A DNA stretch of 64,000 bases from Cytauxzoon felis (Eukaryota; Apicomplexa; Aconoidasida; Piroplasmida; Theileriidae), in assembly GCA_020283715.1 (NCBI GenBank), contig JAIQCW010000121.1:62001-126000 (forward strand), given 5' to 3'. Within the stretch, counting starts at the first letter, position 1. Each line of letters starts with the position of its first letter. Positions 35,944 through 48,054 of the stretch are shown piece after piece. A program made the position numbers and the translations under genes. The notes under the pieces were generated by a model that did not search any database, had not been told where the DNA came from, and saw only the letters and a list, made by a program, of their open reading frames with translations.

Positions 35944-38219
35944 ATGATTTTCTACATCTTCTTTTTCGCAATGTTTGTAACGTCGTATAGATTGACGATG
36001 AGGGGTGGTGTTATGAGGTATTTTAGTAGATATGCTAACGCGTTTGAATCGAAAGTATATGAGATATCGGATATGATACGTGATGATAAATATTTATTGG
36101 ATAAAGTGGGGTCATATGATGGGGGTATAACAGATAAGAGTATAAAGAGATTAATATTAAATACTGAAAGGAATTATAGTAATTTATTATCATATAGTAA
36201 AGAATTGAATATTATTTTTAATAAAGCTTCATTTGTGGGGGCCACAGAAATAATTAAAGATTATGAGGCGAAATGTAGGGTAGAATCATTATTATTTCAT
36301 TTTCGTGGATTTGAACGTGGTGATATGTTATGTTTACAATTTACTAGTAATGAATTCCCATTAATACCATCCCCATCAGCTAAATATTTAACATGTACCC
36401 AACGTGAATTAAAATATATAGAAAGAATATTATCGGGCATATCGGGTTTAAGAGTGGGGGAAATTTCATGTCCATATGAATTTAGAAATGTAATAGCTAT
36501 AGATTTATCTAATGGTTATAATATTAATGATGAATGTGGTTATCAAATTATTATTGTATCAGATTATATAAATAAATTTTATCTAATTGATAAAACTGAT
36601 AATCTTATATTAGCTAATAGTGATTGTATCAAAGAAGATCAATGCTTCAAACATGGTGTGGGGAAAAAATTCCAATTAATAGAGCCCAACAAAAAATTAC
36701 CAAATGTGGGGTTAAATTATGATGAATTTATGATGAATTTTAAGAGCTATGAGCATATGAGTTTATTAAAATCAATGTTAACTATATATGAAGGTATAGA
36801 TGTAAATTCTATTATAAATATATGCAATGATGTTAATATAGATTATCTTAGACATGTCTCCAAATTAGATTTAAATGATTTCTATAATAAATTTATTTGT
36901 TGGGTTAATAACCCAACAACTAAACCAAGAAATTATGATACATTTATGGAGAGATTATATAATATTTATGGTGCTAATAACCCCATTTATATGCATAATA
37001 GGTTGGCTGAAAAATGTAGGGTAACCATTGAAGAAAATTTAACAAAGTTAACGAAATTACAAATACAATATGGAGGAAACTCAATAACAAATGCCAATAC
37101 CACAATAAGCTCAAATACAGATGAACCAGTGGATGATCGTATATACGATATCAATAAAAGAATCGATGATATCAACCACTACAAAAATACCCTCAATAAA
37201 CTACAAATCTGGGAAACACCAAATGATATAGATGTATGTTGAAACCAAATGATCTAGGTCCAATACAACTCTTCATTCCACCTGAGATTACAACCACATC
37301 TTTCCCACTGCCGTGGAGGCTCTTCTAATTATTTCCCCCTCAAGTTCCCGTAGATCACTTTCGGGTTTTCCACTTGAGGTTACAATCCTACTCTCTTCCA
37401 CTCGCCGTGGTGGCCTTCTTATTTACATCACCTCGGATTCCCGTAGATCATCCTCGTATTCCACTTGAGGTACTATCCTATTAACTTCGCCACGATCTCC
37501 GGGAGTGGCTTTACTCTTTAGAGGGAGGTAATTGGAAGAGGCCTCCACGGCGAGTGGAAGAGTAAATGATAGTGATTGGACCTCAGGTTGAGAGTAACAT
37601 TGGACTTCGGGTTGATTGACCTCTTTAATTTATCCTATTTATTAATTCTATTCCTTCAGTCATTGGAGACTATAAATCGTGAGGTGATGATATTGGGTGA
37701 TCCGGTTGGTTATGTAAAGAAGAAATTGGTAAAGGAGAGAAGGCATAATGACAATGTGGAGTTAGAAGATGAAGAGAAATTAATGGACAACAAACGTAAA
37801 AATTATTAAAAGGTATTTTGATACTTAAAGTTAATGATAATGAAGATACCCCATTAATAATTGCTGGTAAAAATGCTAAACAGAACGAGATTGTTACACA
37901 TGAACTCGGTAAGGTTGATGATTTATGGTTACATACACATGATTGTCCTGGTGGACATGTATTGTTGAGGAATTATAAAAATGATCAATACTCTATACAA
38001 ATGGCTGCTGATATTGCTGCATATATATCAAAGGCTAAACATGAAATTAATGTACCTATATGTGTAACTAGTCTTAAAAATGTTAAAAAATGTAACGATG
38101 CTCAATTTGGTGCTGTCACTGTTAAATCTTATAAAGTCATCAATGGAGTACCAAAACGTGGTGAAGATATTATCAAAACACATCAAATCATACATTCACT
38201 CGATGAAGATAAAAAATAG
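35944..38219 (+). CDS. Plastid-type NFACT (RqcH/Rqc2-like) protein
   Basis: Exons 35944-37233, 37660-37795 and 37831-38219 give 604 residues. The N-terminus MIFYIFFFAMFVTSYRL is a signal peptide. An NFACT-N-like core (IERILSGISGLRVGEISCP, YLIDKTDNLILANSD) and helical middle are followed by the NFACT-R domain: GKNAKQNEIVTHELGKVDDL then WLHTHDCPGGHVLLR. It is closest in pattern to cyanobacterial and plastid FbpA/RqcH, so an apicoplast ribosome-rescue role is likely. A 17-nt alternative for the last intron also keeps frame, but 35 nt matches the genome. Intron 1 (426 nt) carries element modules. Confidence 0.75.
37257..37614. repeat. Element module cluster (intron of NFACT gene)
   Basis: Two reversed arms in tandem (CCCGTAGATCAC..., CCCGTAGATCATC...), an inverted E module with GCCAC hairpin and CTCTTTAGAG stem (37514-37523), and a TCCACGGCGAGTGGA tip. 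It lacks the AT core. Confidence 0.65.
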
Positions 38220-38281
38220 TGGGGAATATAGGGTTTTTTACATCTATGGGGGAAATTAGAATTTTCTTCGTATGGGGTATT

Positions 38282-39574
38282 TTACTCATGCTTTAGTGCA
38301 ACTGATTCTAGATTAAACTTTGTTTTTATATCTTCTGGAATAAATGATGCGTTACTTATGGATTTTATGAATTGTGTTTGATAGATTGATGGTAAAACTG
38401 TGATATTGAATGGTTGTTGTAATTTATTATAAAATTCTTGTGCTAATTTTACATCATTTAAATGATTAATTGATAAATATAAACATGTTATTATGGGGTA
38501 AATATCTTTTGTGGTGATTTTTTCATTTATTTTGTACAATAATGGGGTAATGTCGATATATTTCATCATTGACGTTGATAATAGTATTAAAGTCTGTATA
38601 TCAAACATGTCATTATATTCTTCATTATAATCTTGTAATTTAATTAATAAATTTAATATAGTATTACAACGTTCCCAAAATATGGTGTTATTAACCCCAC
38701 ACTTAGACATTAAACATGTGATGGTGGTTAATTGTTTGGGTAGTTTGAGTAGTAATGTAACTAGGTCTTGACCAATATATATATTATTTAGTAGATCATT
38801 GGTATCATCTATTTTTTCAAGTAGTAGAGTAGATATTTCATTAGATAAGTCATTAATAAAATGTTTACACCAATTTAAATATATTAATTTACTATAGCCT
38901 TGTAGTAACCCGACATATTCCTCCATATTACAATGGGGCAGTTTATATTTTAATTCAGTTGATATTTTTTGTAATAATATTTCAATTGATTTTAATAAAT
39001 GACTTGTATCATCATCTAATTCCTTATTAATAATCTCATATAAATTTATAATAGATAATGATATCATACCCAAATCTTTAGGTATACCTCTAATGACCAA
39101 ATCAGGTAGTATCGGTAATGATTCCTCTATTAACTTTATAGTTGTTCTTAGCAATTCTATATCTTCATCCCTGGTATCATTAGAATTATCCGGATAACCA
39201 ATGGTTGTTCTATTAAATTTGTTACAATATTTAGATAGTGAATGGAATATTAGTGCTATACTCTTGATTTTAAGCTTGGATAAGTTGTCTATTGTACATT
39301 TTATATACCTATTCATAATAGTAGAATCCGCATAGTCATAATTGACTATCCAGTAACATAACATTGATAACTCCCTCAATCCAGCCGATTCAGGTGTAAA
39401 TAAATTTCCTTGTATTATTGTTGATGGTACTTGACGTCGGTCCATAAATCGCGACTGTTTACCAGACTCGACAGTAACCCTCTTACGTCCCTTGTATATG
39501 CGATAATGTCTGCAGGTAGTATAGAGGGAATTTAACACTCTTGGAGAAAATAAATTGATACCATTAATATACAT
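38282..39574 (-). CDS. Helical-repeat protein, possibly mitochondrial (HPR/RAP-like)
   Basis: A single exon. The frame is open from 39655 but the first ATG is 39574, giving 430 residues. Repeated Leu-rich helices of about 35-40 residues (SIALIFHSLSKYCNK, DLGMISLSIINLYEII, DLVTLLLKLPKQL) resemble apicomplexan heptatricopeptide proteins of the mitochondrial rRNA machinery. The C-terminal RAP domain of that group is not seen. The assignment rests on pattern only. It converges with the NFACT gene, leaving 62 bases between stops. Confidence 0.55.
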   Translation of the reverse strand: MYINGINLFSPRVLNSLYTTCRHYRIYKGRKRVTVESGKQSRFMDRRQVPSTIIQGNLFTPESAGLRELSMLCYWIVNYDYADSTIMNRYIKCTIDNLSKLKIKSIALIFHSLSKYCNKFNRTTIGYPDNSNDTRDEDIELLRTTIKLIEESLPILPDLVIRGIPKDLGMISLSIINLYEIINKELDDDTSHLLKSIEILLQKISTELKYKLPHCNMEEYVGLLQGYSKLIYLNWCKHFINDLSNEISTLLLEKIDDTNDLLNNIYIGQDLVTLLLKLPKQLTTITCLMSKCGVNNTIFWERCNTILNLLIKLQDYNEEYNDMFDIQTLILLSTSMMKYIDITPLLYKINEKITTKDIYPIITCLYLSINHLNDVKLAQEFYNKLQQPFNITVLPSIYQTQFIKSISNASFIPEDIKTKFNLESVALKHE

Positions 39575-39891
39575 TAAGAGGAAGATGGATAAATAATGTT
39601 TTATACGGAGTAGAGAGTTGAGGTAGAAAGTAGGGAGGAAGGTAAATGTATACACTAGGAAAATACTTTCTAACTATACACATTTAACATTAGTGATGGT
39701 AAAGATATTAAACTATCGGTAATCTTCATTTTAATACCTCGTATCCTCAGTAATACGTTACTCTTCAATACGCTCCGAGTACCTGGAGATTCCATAGGCA
39801 CTTTGGTGCAGATGGGTGCGTCTTAGACAGTGGAGTGGAAGCTGATAGTCAGTGTATATAATGAGATAGTTCTGAATTAATCCCCTTTAGG

Positions 39892-42353
39892 ATGAAGGAG
39901 GATAGTATATATGATTATATAGCCTCTTTACGTGGTGAACATCGTAAAGGCTGTACTAGTGGTAATAATGCCCTAGTAATGGATGATAATTTCAAAGGGA
40001 CAACGATATTTATGCCTTTTAAATTACATAAACCCTTAGAATTAATATTCCAAGATTATTCAAATAAATGTATCATGTCTAATTTAAATTTCATAAAATT
40101 GGTAATTACAGCACATATTAATTCACATTTCCATCTCAGATCAATGATGCAGTACTATTCCCAAAGTTTCAGAACACTCGTAAGAGGGATGATATCCTCA
40201 ACTACATAATCTCAAAGACCAAGAAGACCAATGATGGATTCAGTATGTTGAAATTCTTTCATAACTCATCTCCTCTATAGCGTTCGAGGAGTTTTTATAT
40301 GCACTCTTTCTACTCGCCAAATATAGAGCATCTGTACTACATGTAACTGAACAATGCTCATTCAACCACATCGTCACCGTACTCGTCAATCACAAACATC
40401 AAAGTACATCAATTAGCGCATGTACCCTTGTTGATATCAATAGAACTAGTCCAGTGTCTAATACATCTGCTCCCAGTTCATCCACTACAGGTCCAACATC
40501 CATTCATCCAGTTGTAGCAGATAGTTTTACAGAAGGCCCATCATTATCTTCAAGCGGGCAATCCAATGTAGGTCGTCTTCAAGACAGCTCTCCACCTGAG
40601 GTCCAATCCACGTCTGTTCCACTAGGCGTGGAGCCCTCTCCTAATTACCTATCTCTAAAGAGTAAAGCCACTCCCAGAGATCGTGGCAATGGAGAATGTA
40701 GTTATGATGTAACCTCAAGTGGAGAACCCGTAGCTGATCTCAGGGAAGCGGAGGGACAACTAAATAGAAGAGGCACCACGCCTAGTGGAAAGACCTCAAG
40801 TGGAGAAGCTGACGGCAGGACTACCTCAGGTAGAGAAGTTGACGATACTAATGTAACTCCTGATGGAGGAGTAAAAGGTATTGTATTGAGTACGAGGATG
40901 GTAAAGGATATAGAAGACGAATTGAATTCTACTAGAGAGAGATTAACTAGGGAGATCAAATCGAAGAATGAGATGGAACTGGATTATGTGGACAAGTTGC
41001 ATAGATTGGAATTGGGTATAAATGGCCTGAATAGTGAACTATTGTCAAAGAATAGTCTTATAGAAAATTTGGAAAAGGATTTGAAACACGAGAAGGATAG
41101 TAGAGAGGAATTAGAGAGGAAATTTAACGAAGAAATTAATGAGCTTAAATTAACGTTGGAAAATGTGAATTTAGAATTAAATAAATTTAAAGATTATAAA
41201 GATCATGTTATTAAAATACAAAATTTATTAAAATTGGATCCAGAATATGATGTTAAATTGTACTCGATATTTTCTGTATATAAATCTAATGATTGTGTCG
41301 ATGGTGAATATGTTATACCAGAGAGTCAATGCATATCATTCTGTTTAGATTTCGGTTTAGGTGATGTCAATTCACCACGTGATGATATCAATGGGCCCAT
41401 AGCCAAACAAGCATATGATAAAGGTATGTATTCATACATTTTATACAAATCAAATCATATTAGTCTCCAAATACACTTTCAATGGTGGACTAACTTTCAT
41501 TATTTTCAAAGAGTTCCTAATGCACATATCATCACTATTCAACCCACAAATGACAAATGATAACGCTTTCAAACATATCGTATCGTAAGTTTAACAATTT
41601 CCACATACAATCATATAATACCTCTATTATTCTGACATTTCACTTGATGTCTTGCAGATAGCTCTCCACCTGAAGTCCAATCCACGTCTGTTCCTCTTGC
41701 AGAGAGCTCTTCCAATTACCTCCCCGTAAACGGTAATGCCACTCCCAGAGATCGTGGCGATGTCTACCCCTAAGAACAAGAATTCTACCCGGAAGAACAT
41801 GAAGGTAATGATTAGACCTCAAGTGGAACCTGGAAGCGATCTACGGGAGCTGGAAGGGGAAGTAAATAGAGAAGGCCACCACGGCGAGTGGAAGAGAGTA
41901 GGATTGTAACCTCAGGTGGAGAACCCGAAAGTGATCTACGGGAACTTGAGGGGGAAGTAAATAGAGAAGGCCACCACGGCGAGTGGAAAGACCTCAGGTG
42001 GAGCTGACGGCAGGACTAAGAGAGGTGGAAGAGGAACAGATGTGGATTGAACTTCGGGTGGGAATCTTCGCTTTGATATATATTTTTTTAGTGACTTGTT
42101 GTTCTTATCTTCTGTATCATCGAACAATTCATCTTATGAAAGCGGTGGTGGAAATAATATTTATATAACGGATGTGAATCCATGGCGTCCCAGATTTGAG
42201 AATAGGGATATTATGAATTTACATGAATCGTATAGTGAGAATAATAGGATTATCAATGTTGAGGGTAAAATGTGGTTAGGTGATGAGAAAAACGAGACAA
42301 GAGAGTTGGTGAAACAGAATGTCAATGAGCATTCAACACCAAGATTCGATTGA
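39892..42353 (+). CDS. p25-alpha-like domain + coiled-coil protein with in-frame element
   Basis: Five exons (39892-40101, 40140-40242, 40281-41423, 41464-41584, 42092-42353) give 612 residues. Residues about 45-130 (LELIFQDYSNKCIMSNLNFI, RKRDDILNYIISK, FSTFEEFLYALFLLAKYRA) follow the p25-alpha/TPPP pattern of tubulin-binding proteins. A dispersed element is translated in frame at about residues 200-285. A long coiled coil follows (ELERKFNEEINELKLTLENV). The C-terminus has WRPRF and is hydrophilic. Intron 4 (41585-42091, 507 nt) holds another element cluster. A cytoskeletal role is inferred. Confidence 0.6.
40571..40835 (+). repeat. Dispersed element read in frame in p25-like exon
   Basis: GTCTTCAAGAC tip, CCACCTGAGGTCC, TCCAC-TAGGC-GTGGA hairpin, CTCTAAAGAG stem, E module, forward B arm. 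In the gene frame it encodes sequence such as SPNYLSLKSKATPRDRGN and GEPVADLREAEGQLNRR without a stop. Confidence 0.75.
41640..42062. repeat. Element module cluster (intron of p25-like gene)
   Basis: CTTGCAG tip and TGAAGTCC, CCGTAAACGG stem (41724-41733), E module, then two forward arms in tandem, each with a CCACCACGGCGAGTGG tip, and a final CTGACGGCAGGAC. Confidence 0.65.
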
Positions 42354-42482
42354 TCCTTCACACTCGTACAATAATTTAGTCACAATGGTTGACCGCTGCT
42401 AAGACAAGAAATAATATCCATTGCTACCCTAGTAAAAAAGGGCAATAACCTGTGGTATTAATATTGTTGTATATAATTAATA

Positions 42483-42796
42483 TTACCCGTATAATGGTGT
42501 TAGAGGTTCATGTCCTACAGTATTATATTTAGCTGTCAGTATAAATGATGTGATCATGAACAACAGGCCAAATAATATGAATTGTAACTGTAGAATGTAA
42601 ATTTCCATACGACATTCAGAAAAACTTACGTTAAAAAATATCGACGCGACCACACCCATAGATGCCAATATTAAAAATCCAGGGGATACCTTTCTAGGTG
42701 GTGATTTAGATCTCGTATGGATATTCTCAGCCGACTTGCCCTCTATATATATAAACGAGGAGGTATTGAGTATAGTGTACCTTGAATATTATCCAT
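42483..42796 (-). CDS. Small two-TM protein, unknown
   Basis: Three exons (42781-42796, 42630-42742, 42483-42587) join to 77 residues: a basic hydrophilic N-terminus with SPPRKVSPGF, then two hydrophobic stretches (FLILASMGVVASIFF, FILFGLLFMITSFILTA) and HEPLTPLYG. Size and layout recall small ER proteins such as the Asterix type, but I cannot assign it. Confidence 0.5.
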
Positions 42797-42866
42797 TTTA
42801 TAAAAATAAATATTTATACATTAAGAAAATGTAATATATAAATTAAATGTTATGTGAATACATATA

Positions 42867-43795
42867 TTAAATGCTGTCATCATATTCATCTTCCTCCTCA
42901 TCTCCACTACTACCTTCACTCTCCCCTACACCCTCTGACTCGTCTGACCCTTCCTGTTCATCTACTTCTTTATCTTCTTCCCTCTTCTCTCCATTAGACT
43001 TGCCGAATAGTATTGCACTTTTAAGTCTCTTTTCAAGTCTATCAAGTTTAGTTTCAAGTAGGTGAATTTCTTGCTTAAGCAATTTGATGTTATAATTCTT
43101 ATGTAACAATGCCTTTTTACCCTTGAAGCTCTGATCGTCTTTAATCTCCATAGATTCTACATGTTTAAGCTCTTTCCTTGTCTATGAAGGTAGAGTGAAG
43201 AGGAGTCTGTAGTTCAACTCACCTCTTCAAGCTCCTCTTTAGTCTCTTTAATCTCTTGTCTAATCTCCGATACAGTAGTCCCCTTGATGGCTGTATGAAT
43301 TGAGAGATGTATAAAGGAACTGGAACATTTCCTTTAACTTACATAACATTTTTAGCAGCTTAGTGTTGTGTACTTGGGTGAATACATCAAAGTTCTTCTG
43401 GCCCAGGCATTTGAGTGTTACAGCATACTCCCATTTCTCCCTAGTGAATGGTTGGATGAATAATGTCTAGAGGTTAGTACAAACCTCGCTGTGGTATCTT
43501 CAGGTAAGATGATGATGACAGGAGGGGTGTAGATGCTACCATCACGCACATCTTCTGTAATTGGGGTTATAACAACACTTCAGATCATATACCTTTGGTA
43601 TCCTTATAGATTGGTACTATAATCGATGAAGTATCCAAACCCTATAGGAAAGAGTGTAAACATGAAAATCGATGATAGGAGAAATTTTACATTTTTATCC
43701 TCTTTTTTGTTCAATAAATTAAGCTTCTCTTTCAAGTCATTGGACACATCTCGGCCGTGATTTAAGTCCTGTATCAGCAACTTCTGGTCATTTTC
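42867..43795 (-). CDS. Coiled-coil protein with acidic tail, start uncertain
   Basis: Consecutive short exons join in frame: 43795 down through about 43690, then segments at about 43595-43650, 43500-43550, 43350-43440, 43220-43300, and 42867-43181. The product has a mixed N-terminal part (GLDTSSIIVPIYKD, IYTPPVIIILPEDTTAREKW), a coiled coil (EIRQEIKETKEELEE, EIHLLETKLDRLEKRLKSA) and a tail of Glu, Asp and Ser ending YDDSI. A first exon with the ATG is not certain; it may overlap the divergent ERCC1 side. Function unknown. Confidence 0.5.
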
Positions 43796-43999
43796 CTGTG
43801 TAACGTGATATTAAGTCCTAAAGCTACAACATACAATTTTTGCGATGTCTGGTGAAGAATGTATTTCAGTTAATATTAATAAAATAATTGGAAATATATT
43901 TACACATTTTAATAGCATTTTATATATACGTCATAAATCTACTACACATTTACAACATACTGGGGATGTAAAACGACATACTAAATATATAATTAAACC

Positions 44000-44735
44000 A
44001 TGAAGATTAATGAGAGGGATTTACAGATTATTATATCACCAAGACAGCGAAAAAATCCTTTGGTAAAGTATGTTTTATATCGTTTTAACGTATTCCATTA
44101 TACATTAGATGTATCAGAAACATATCATACATCGAGGGGAATATACCTGCGGACTTTATGATTTCACCTGAAATCTCGGTCTTATTTCTATCCCTTAAAT
44201 ACCATCGCTTACACAGTAATTATATTCATGAACGTATAAACAGTATCAGAAAGTGTAAAATTGTAAATTTGTTTTTAATTTGTCAAATTGATATCGCAGA
44301 GCCAAGCGCTATACTGTGTAAGTCTATAACATCTTATTCACATTACTTAAACACTGTAGCCCAGCTGTATGTGGCCACATTCACAGTTGGTTGTAAGATT
44401 TTGGCTACTTGGAGTCCACATGAAAGCGCCGCTGTTATTGAAATGCTCTCCATGAATCAACACAGAGGCATAGAAACTATGAATCGTAAGGTATTCAAAT
44501 CACATTTCGATGAGGTTAAGGATTTAATAACATGTGTCAAGACCATTTCTAACAACAACGCACTGATTATTTGTAAGAAATACAAAACACTCAAAGAGAT
44601 TATGCATTTCGATCCTAAGGATATAATTGCAATACCAGGTATGTTATTAGATTCCTAAGTCATCATTACATTTCAGGGGTAGGGGAACGCAAGGTAGAAG
44701 CACTTGAAATTGCATTTAAAAATGAATTCTATTAA
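44000..44735 (+). CDS. ERCC1: ERCC1/RAD10 DNA repair protein
   Basis: Exons 44000-44067, 44109-44638 and 44677-44735 give 218 residues. The central domain has IIISPRQRKNPLVK, ADFMISPEISVLFLSLKYHR and ILATWSPHESA; a C-terminal helix-hairpin-helix has DPKDIIAIPGVGERKVEAL. This is the non-catalytic partner of XPF in nucleotide excision and interstrand-crosslink repair. It is shorter than human ERCC1 because the N-terminal extension is absent. Confidence 0.9.
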
Positions 44736-44779
44736 GAAATTATGTAAAGGTTATAAAGTGTCGCGAAATGTTGAGGTCA

Positions 44780-45087
44780 TTAGAACAATTTTACTATAAA
44801 TTTCATATAATGTTTTTTATAAATTTACTTACGTGATGAATATCCACCCGGTGGTTGTCTCACGAAGACTACCCTCTCATCAGCTGATTGCACGACATTT
44901 GTTTCTGATACTTTTTGATTTTCAACTTTGTCAACATCTAAAATATGATTTTTAACGTGTCAATTTTATAAATTTCAAATTTACCTTTAACTTCTGGTTC
45001 GGTACCAGTACTAACGACTTGGTCTAAATGTGTATTGTATATTTTTGGAAAAACAGTTCTGGAAATTAACAAACCTTTATTATCCAT
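44780..45087 (-). CDS. Small HN1/Jupiter-like protein
   Basis: The first exon starts at 45087 (MDNKGLLISRTVFPKIY). After an intron of about 46 nt it continues DVDKVENQKVSETNVVQSAD and VVFVRQPPGGYSS. The RQPPGGxSS motif resembles the (R/Q)PPGG-SS motif of HN1/Jupiter microtubule-associated proteins. The last intron and stop are uncertain: the frame ends just after SSRK if unspliced, or at 44780 if spliced. About 75 residues. Confidence 0.45.
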
Positions 45088-45188
45088 TGTAAATTTAAGA
45101 TTTTATTCGAATTTATAGTTTAAAAATTATGTTAGTGCAGCAGGTTAACACCGAGACATCGAGACACTTCTCATAGGAGTACAATGCA

Positions 45189-45827
45189 ATGGATAAGGAA
45201 CTGAAGGAGTTGTTGAATGATGTCCATGACAAATTTGGGAAATTTTTATACATTGAAGATGATAAACGTTACAAAAAAAAGGATTACAAATTCAAAAATT
45301 TGGCCCAAGTACATTGTGAGATATTAAATGAGATATTATGGGAAGAGGATTCTCTGAATTTAGATTTAAAAAACTGTTATTACTCTAATATTAATCAGGA
45401 AATTGATGTAGTTGTTGTAGATGATGATCTTAAAAGTGAGATTGTAACTAGTGATTCTGAGGGAGATGATAGATGTAATGAGGGAGAGAGTGATGATAAT
45501 TCTGAAAATTATACACAGTTACCTAGTACAAATGTACAATATTCAAACTCTGCTGTTGATAATTTCATAAATTTTACATATTGGTCTGTTGAAACGGGTG
45601 AACGTGTTAGTACTACTACTAAACCCATGTTTTCTATTAATAGTGGTGATAAAATAACTCTATTAGAAGAATCTGAAGCTTTTGTAGCCAATGCATTTTG
45701 GGGTAGTCTACCTCGTATATTACAATCTACACCCAGACACTTATTATTACAAACCACACAAATCGCATCTAGGGCATTTTTTGATCCAGATTATCGCAAT
45801 TACCTTAAAATGACATATATAAAGTAA
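45189..45827 (+). CDS. Unknown 212-aa protein
   Basis: A single exon of 212 residues from ATG 45189, with a Lys-rich N-terminal part, an acidic middle (about residues 75-105, SDSEGDDRCNEGESDDNSEN) and a conserved-looking C-terminal part (FINFTYWSVETGERVSTTT, ANAFWGSLPRILQSTPRHLL). No signal peptide or TM segment. I do not recognise the family. Confidence 0.6.
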   Translation: MDKELKELLNDVHDKFGKFLYIEDDKRYKKKDYKFKNLAQVHCEILNEILWEEDSLNLDLKNCYYSNINQEIDVVVVDDDLKSEIVTSDSEGDDRCNEGESDDNSENYTQLPSTNVQYSNSAVDNFINFTYWSVETGERVSTTTKPMFSINSGDKITLLEESEAFVANAFWGSLPRILQSTPRHLLLQTTQIASRAFFDPDYRNYLKMTYIK

Positions 45828-47465
45828 TGAATAATGTATTGAATTATGATGTTTGTAATTTTAATATCAATCATGCGATTGTGGTGCTACCCTCTATCAC
45901 TATAATATTTGAATGAAGTCATTTTATATTTTGTAGTTGTTTATAGATCATCTCATGAATATTTCCTATTGTGAAAATGTATTATTATTATATGGAGATA
46001 TCTGATAATCTCAAAAAGACATCACATAATTATGGGGGATGCATCACAATTACCCCAAGTATTATTTAAATTAATTTAAGATAAATCACTCTAAAACTAT
46101 GTTAATCTTGTTGTATTATATATTATCTATCTATTTTTATAATTTCAAGTAAATTTATTTTTTATTCCCCCACCTCGATATTTACCACCTGGTCTCCCTC
46201 TTACCAACATAAGTTGTTGGATTAGCAATTAAATAAGACTAGCACATTAAATATATAACTATATGGTATATAATTATATACTATATATAAATTAATAGTA
46301 ATAGTATATTTATAGTACATTGTACTATGTCATCATATGTATAGCAGTGATACAACATAATTTATCTAGTCTTTAACACAATAAATAATTAAAGTAATGG
46401 AATAATCTACTTGTAATGGGTAAGAGTATTAATATTACAAGAAAAACTATGGATGCAAGTTTATTATAATATTCACCTTAATGGTATCTATACACCCATA
46501 TGATTCTAATGCTTGTGGGAAAAAAGACACACTACAAATTATATTACATTAAACACCAGAAATCTCATCCCTATAGTCCCATCCGTATATACGATATACA
46601 CTGCAAGTACGAGTGGAAGGAACACATATATCAGCATTGAAGTAGAGGTAATGTACAAGACTCGAATTTCAACACCAATACAATGCCGAAATTATTAAAT
46701 TATACTACACCACATTACTTTCATATGAAATAATACCTAAGAATACGAGACGTATTACAGTACAGGGGTGGAATACAATGTAATGATAAAGGGTAAAGTG
46801 AGGGTTTTTACTAATCCAAGTATAAATAAAATTTATACCCTACAACAGCTACATATATCAACATATATATGATACATGATAGATAGAAGGCCAATAATGT
46901 CTCATCCAATGGCCTCTATATGGGCTTCTACATACACAATGAAGGATGAAATATCAATTTCCCATAAAATAAAGGTGTGTGCATGTCAATCTCAGTCAGG
47001 AATGAGAGGAAAGAAATAGGTATACAATTCAGGGGTAAAATAGGTACATGATGGGTTGTACTAATAATATACATCAATTAATTTAGATGTAGGGCAATAA
47101 AATCTGGAAATTAAAATTATATATGAGAATATTTACGAGTATAATGAATTATTGAAAAAATTCCATACACATTAGGTATTTAAACATATTTTTCTATATG
47201 ATTTTTTATAAATTTAATTTTAATTACTATATATATTAATTAAATGGTACTATACTAGACTATTGATAGGCTGGATGTGTATTGAATTATACTGGGGTAC
47301 TAATGCCTCATATATAGATCCGAGTGCGTTGAGTTTAAAAGTAATGTAAAATTACTAAATATATAATATTGGAAATATACATTGAATATTATATAATAAA
47401 TTATAATATTTTTTCCAAATGTATGTTTGGGTGTGATATAAATTATAATATTTAATATTCTATAG
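45828..47465. other. 1.6-kb gene-free AT-rich region
   Basis: Between the 212-aa gene and histone H3 I find no supportable gene, tRNA or dispersed element arm. It holds simple AT tracts such as the TATA-rich stretch at about 46250-46300. It has a GGGTAAAGTGAGGG-like block at 46790-46850 with ACCCTAC nearby. The last 200 bases should contain the H3 promoter. Confidence 0.4.
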
Positions 47466-47876
<411 letters not shown>

Positions 47877-48054
47877 ACATTTTATAAAATTTAATACGTG
47901 TAATCATATATTGTGTGAAATATAGGCTCATGGATCTTTTAATTAATGGCTCGGGTTTTCCCCTAATATAATTTTATATATTTAAATCTTTTATATTATC
48001 GTGTATTATCAGCTAGCTCTTTTAAATGTTGTGTAGATTTAATTTATAAATAAA

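Noticed and set aside
37796..37812. A 17-nt intron in the NFACT gene
   Set aside because: It keeps frame, but an overlapping 35-nt intron (37796-37830) also does and matches the usual size here.
43845..44003. Short open frame (52 aa, MSGEECIS...) ending on the ERCC1 start codon
   Set aside because: No recognisable domain, and it lies in the region between divergent genes; more likely an upstream open frame or chance.
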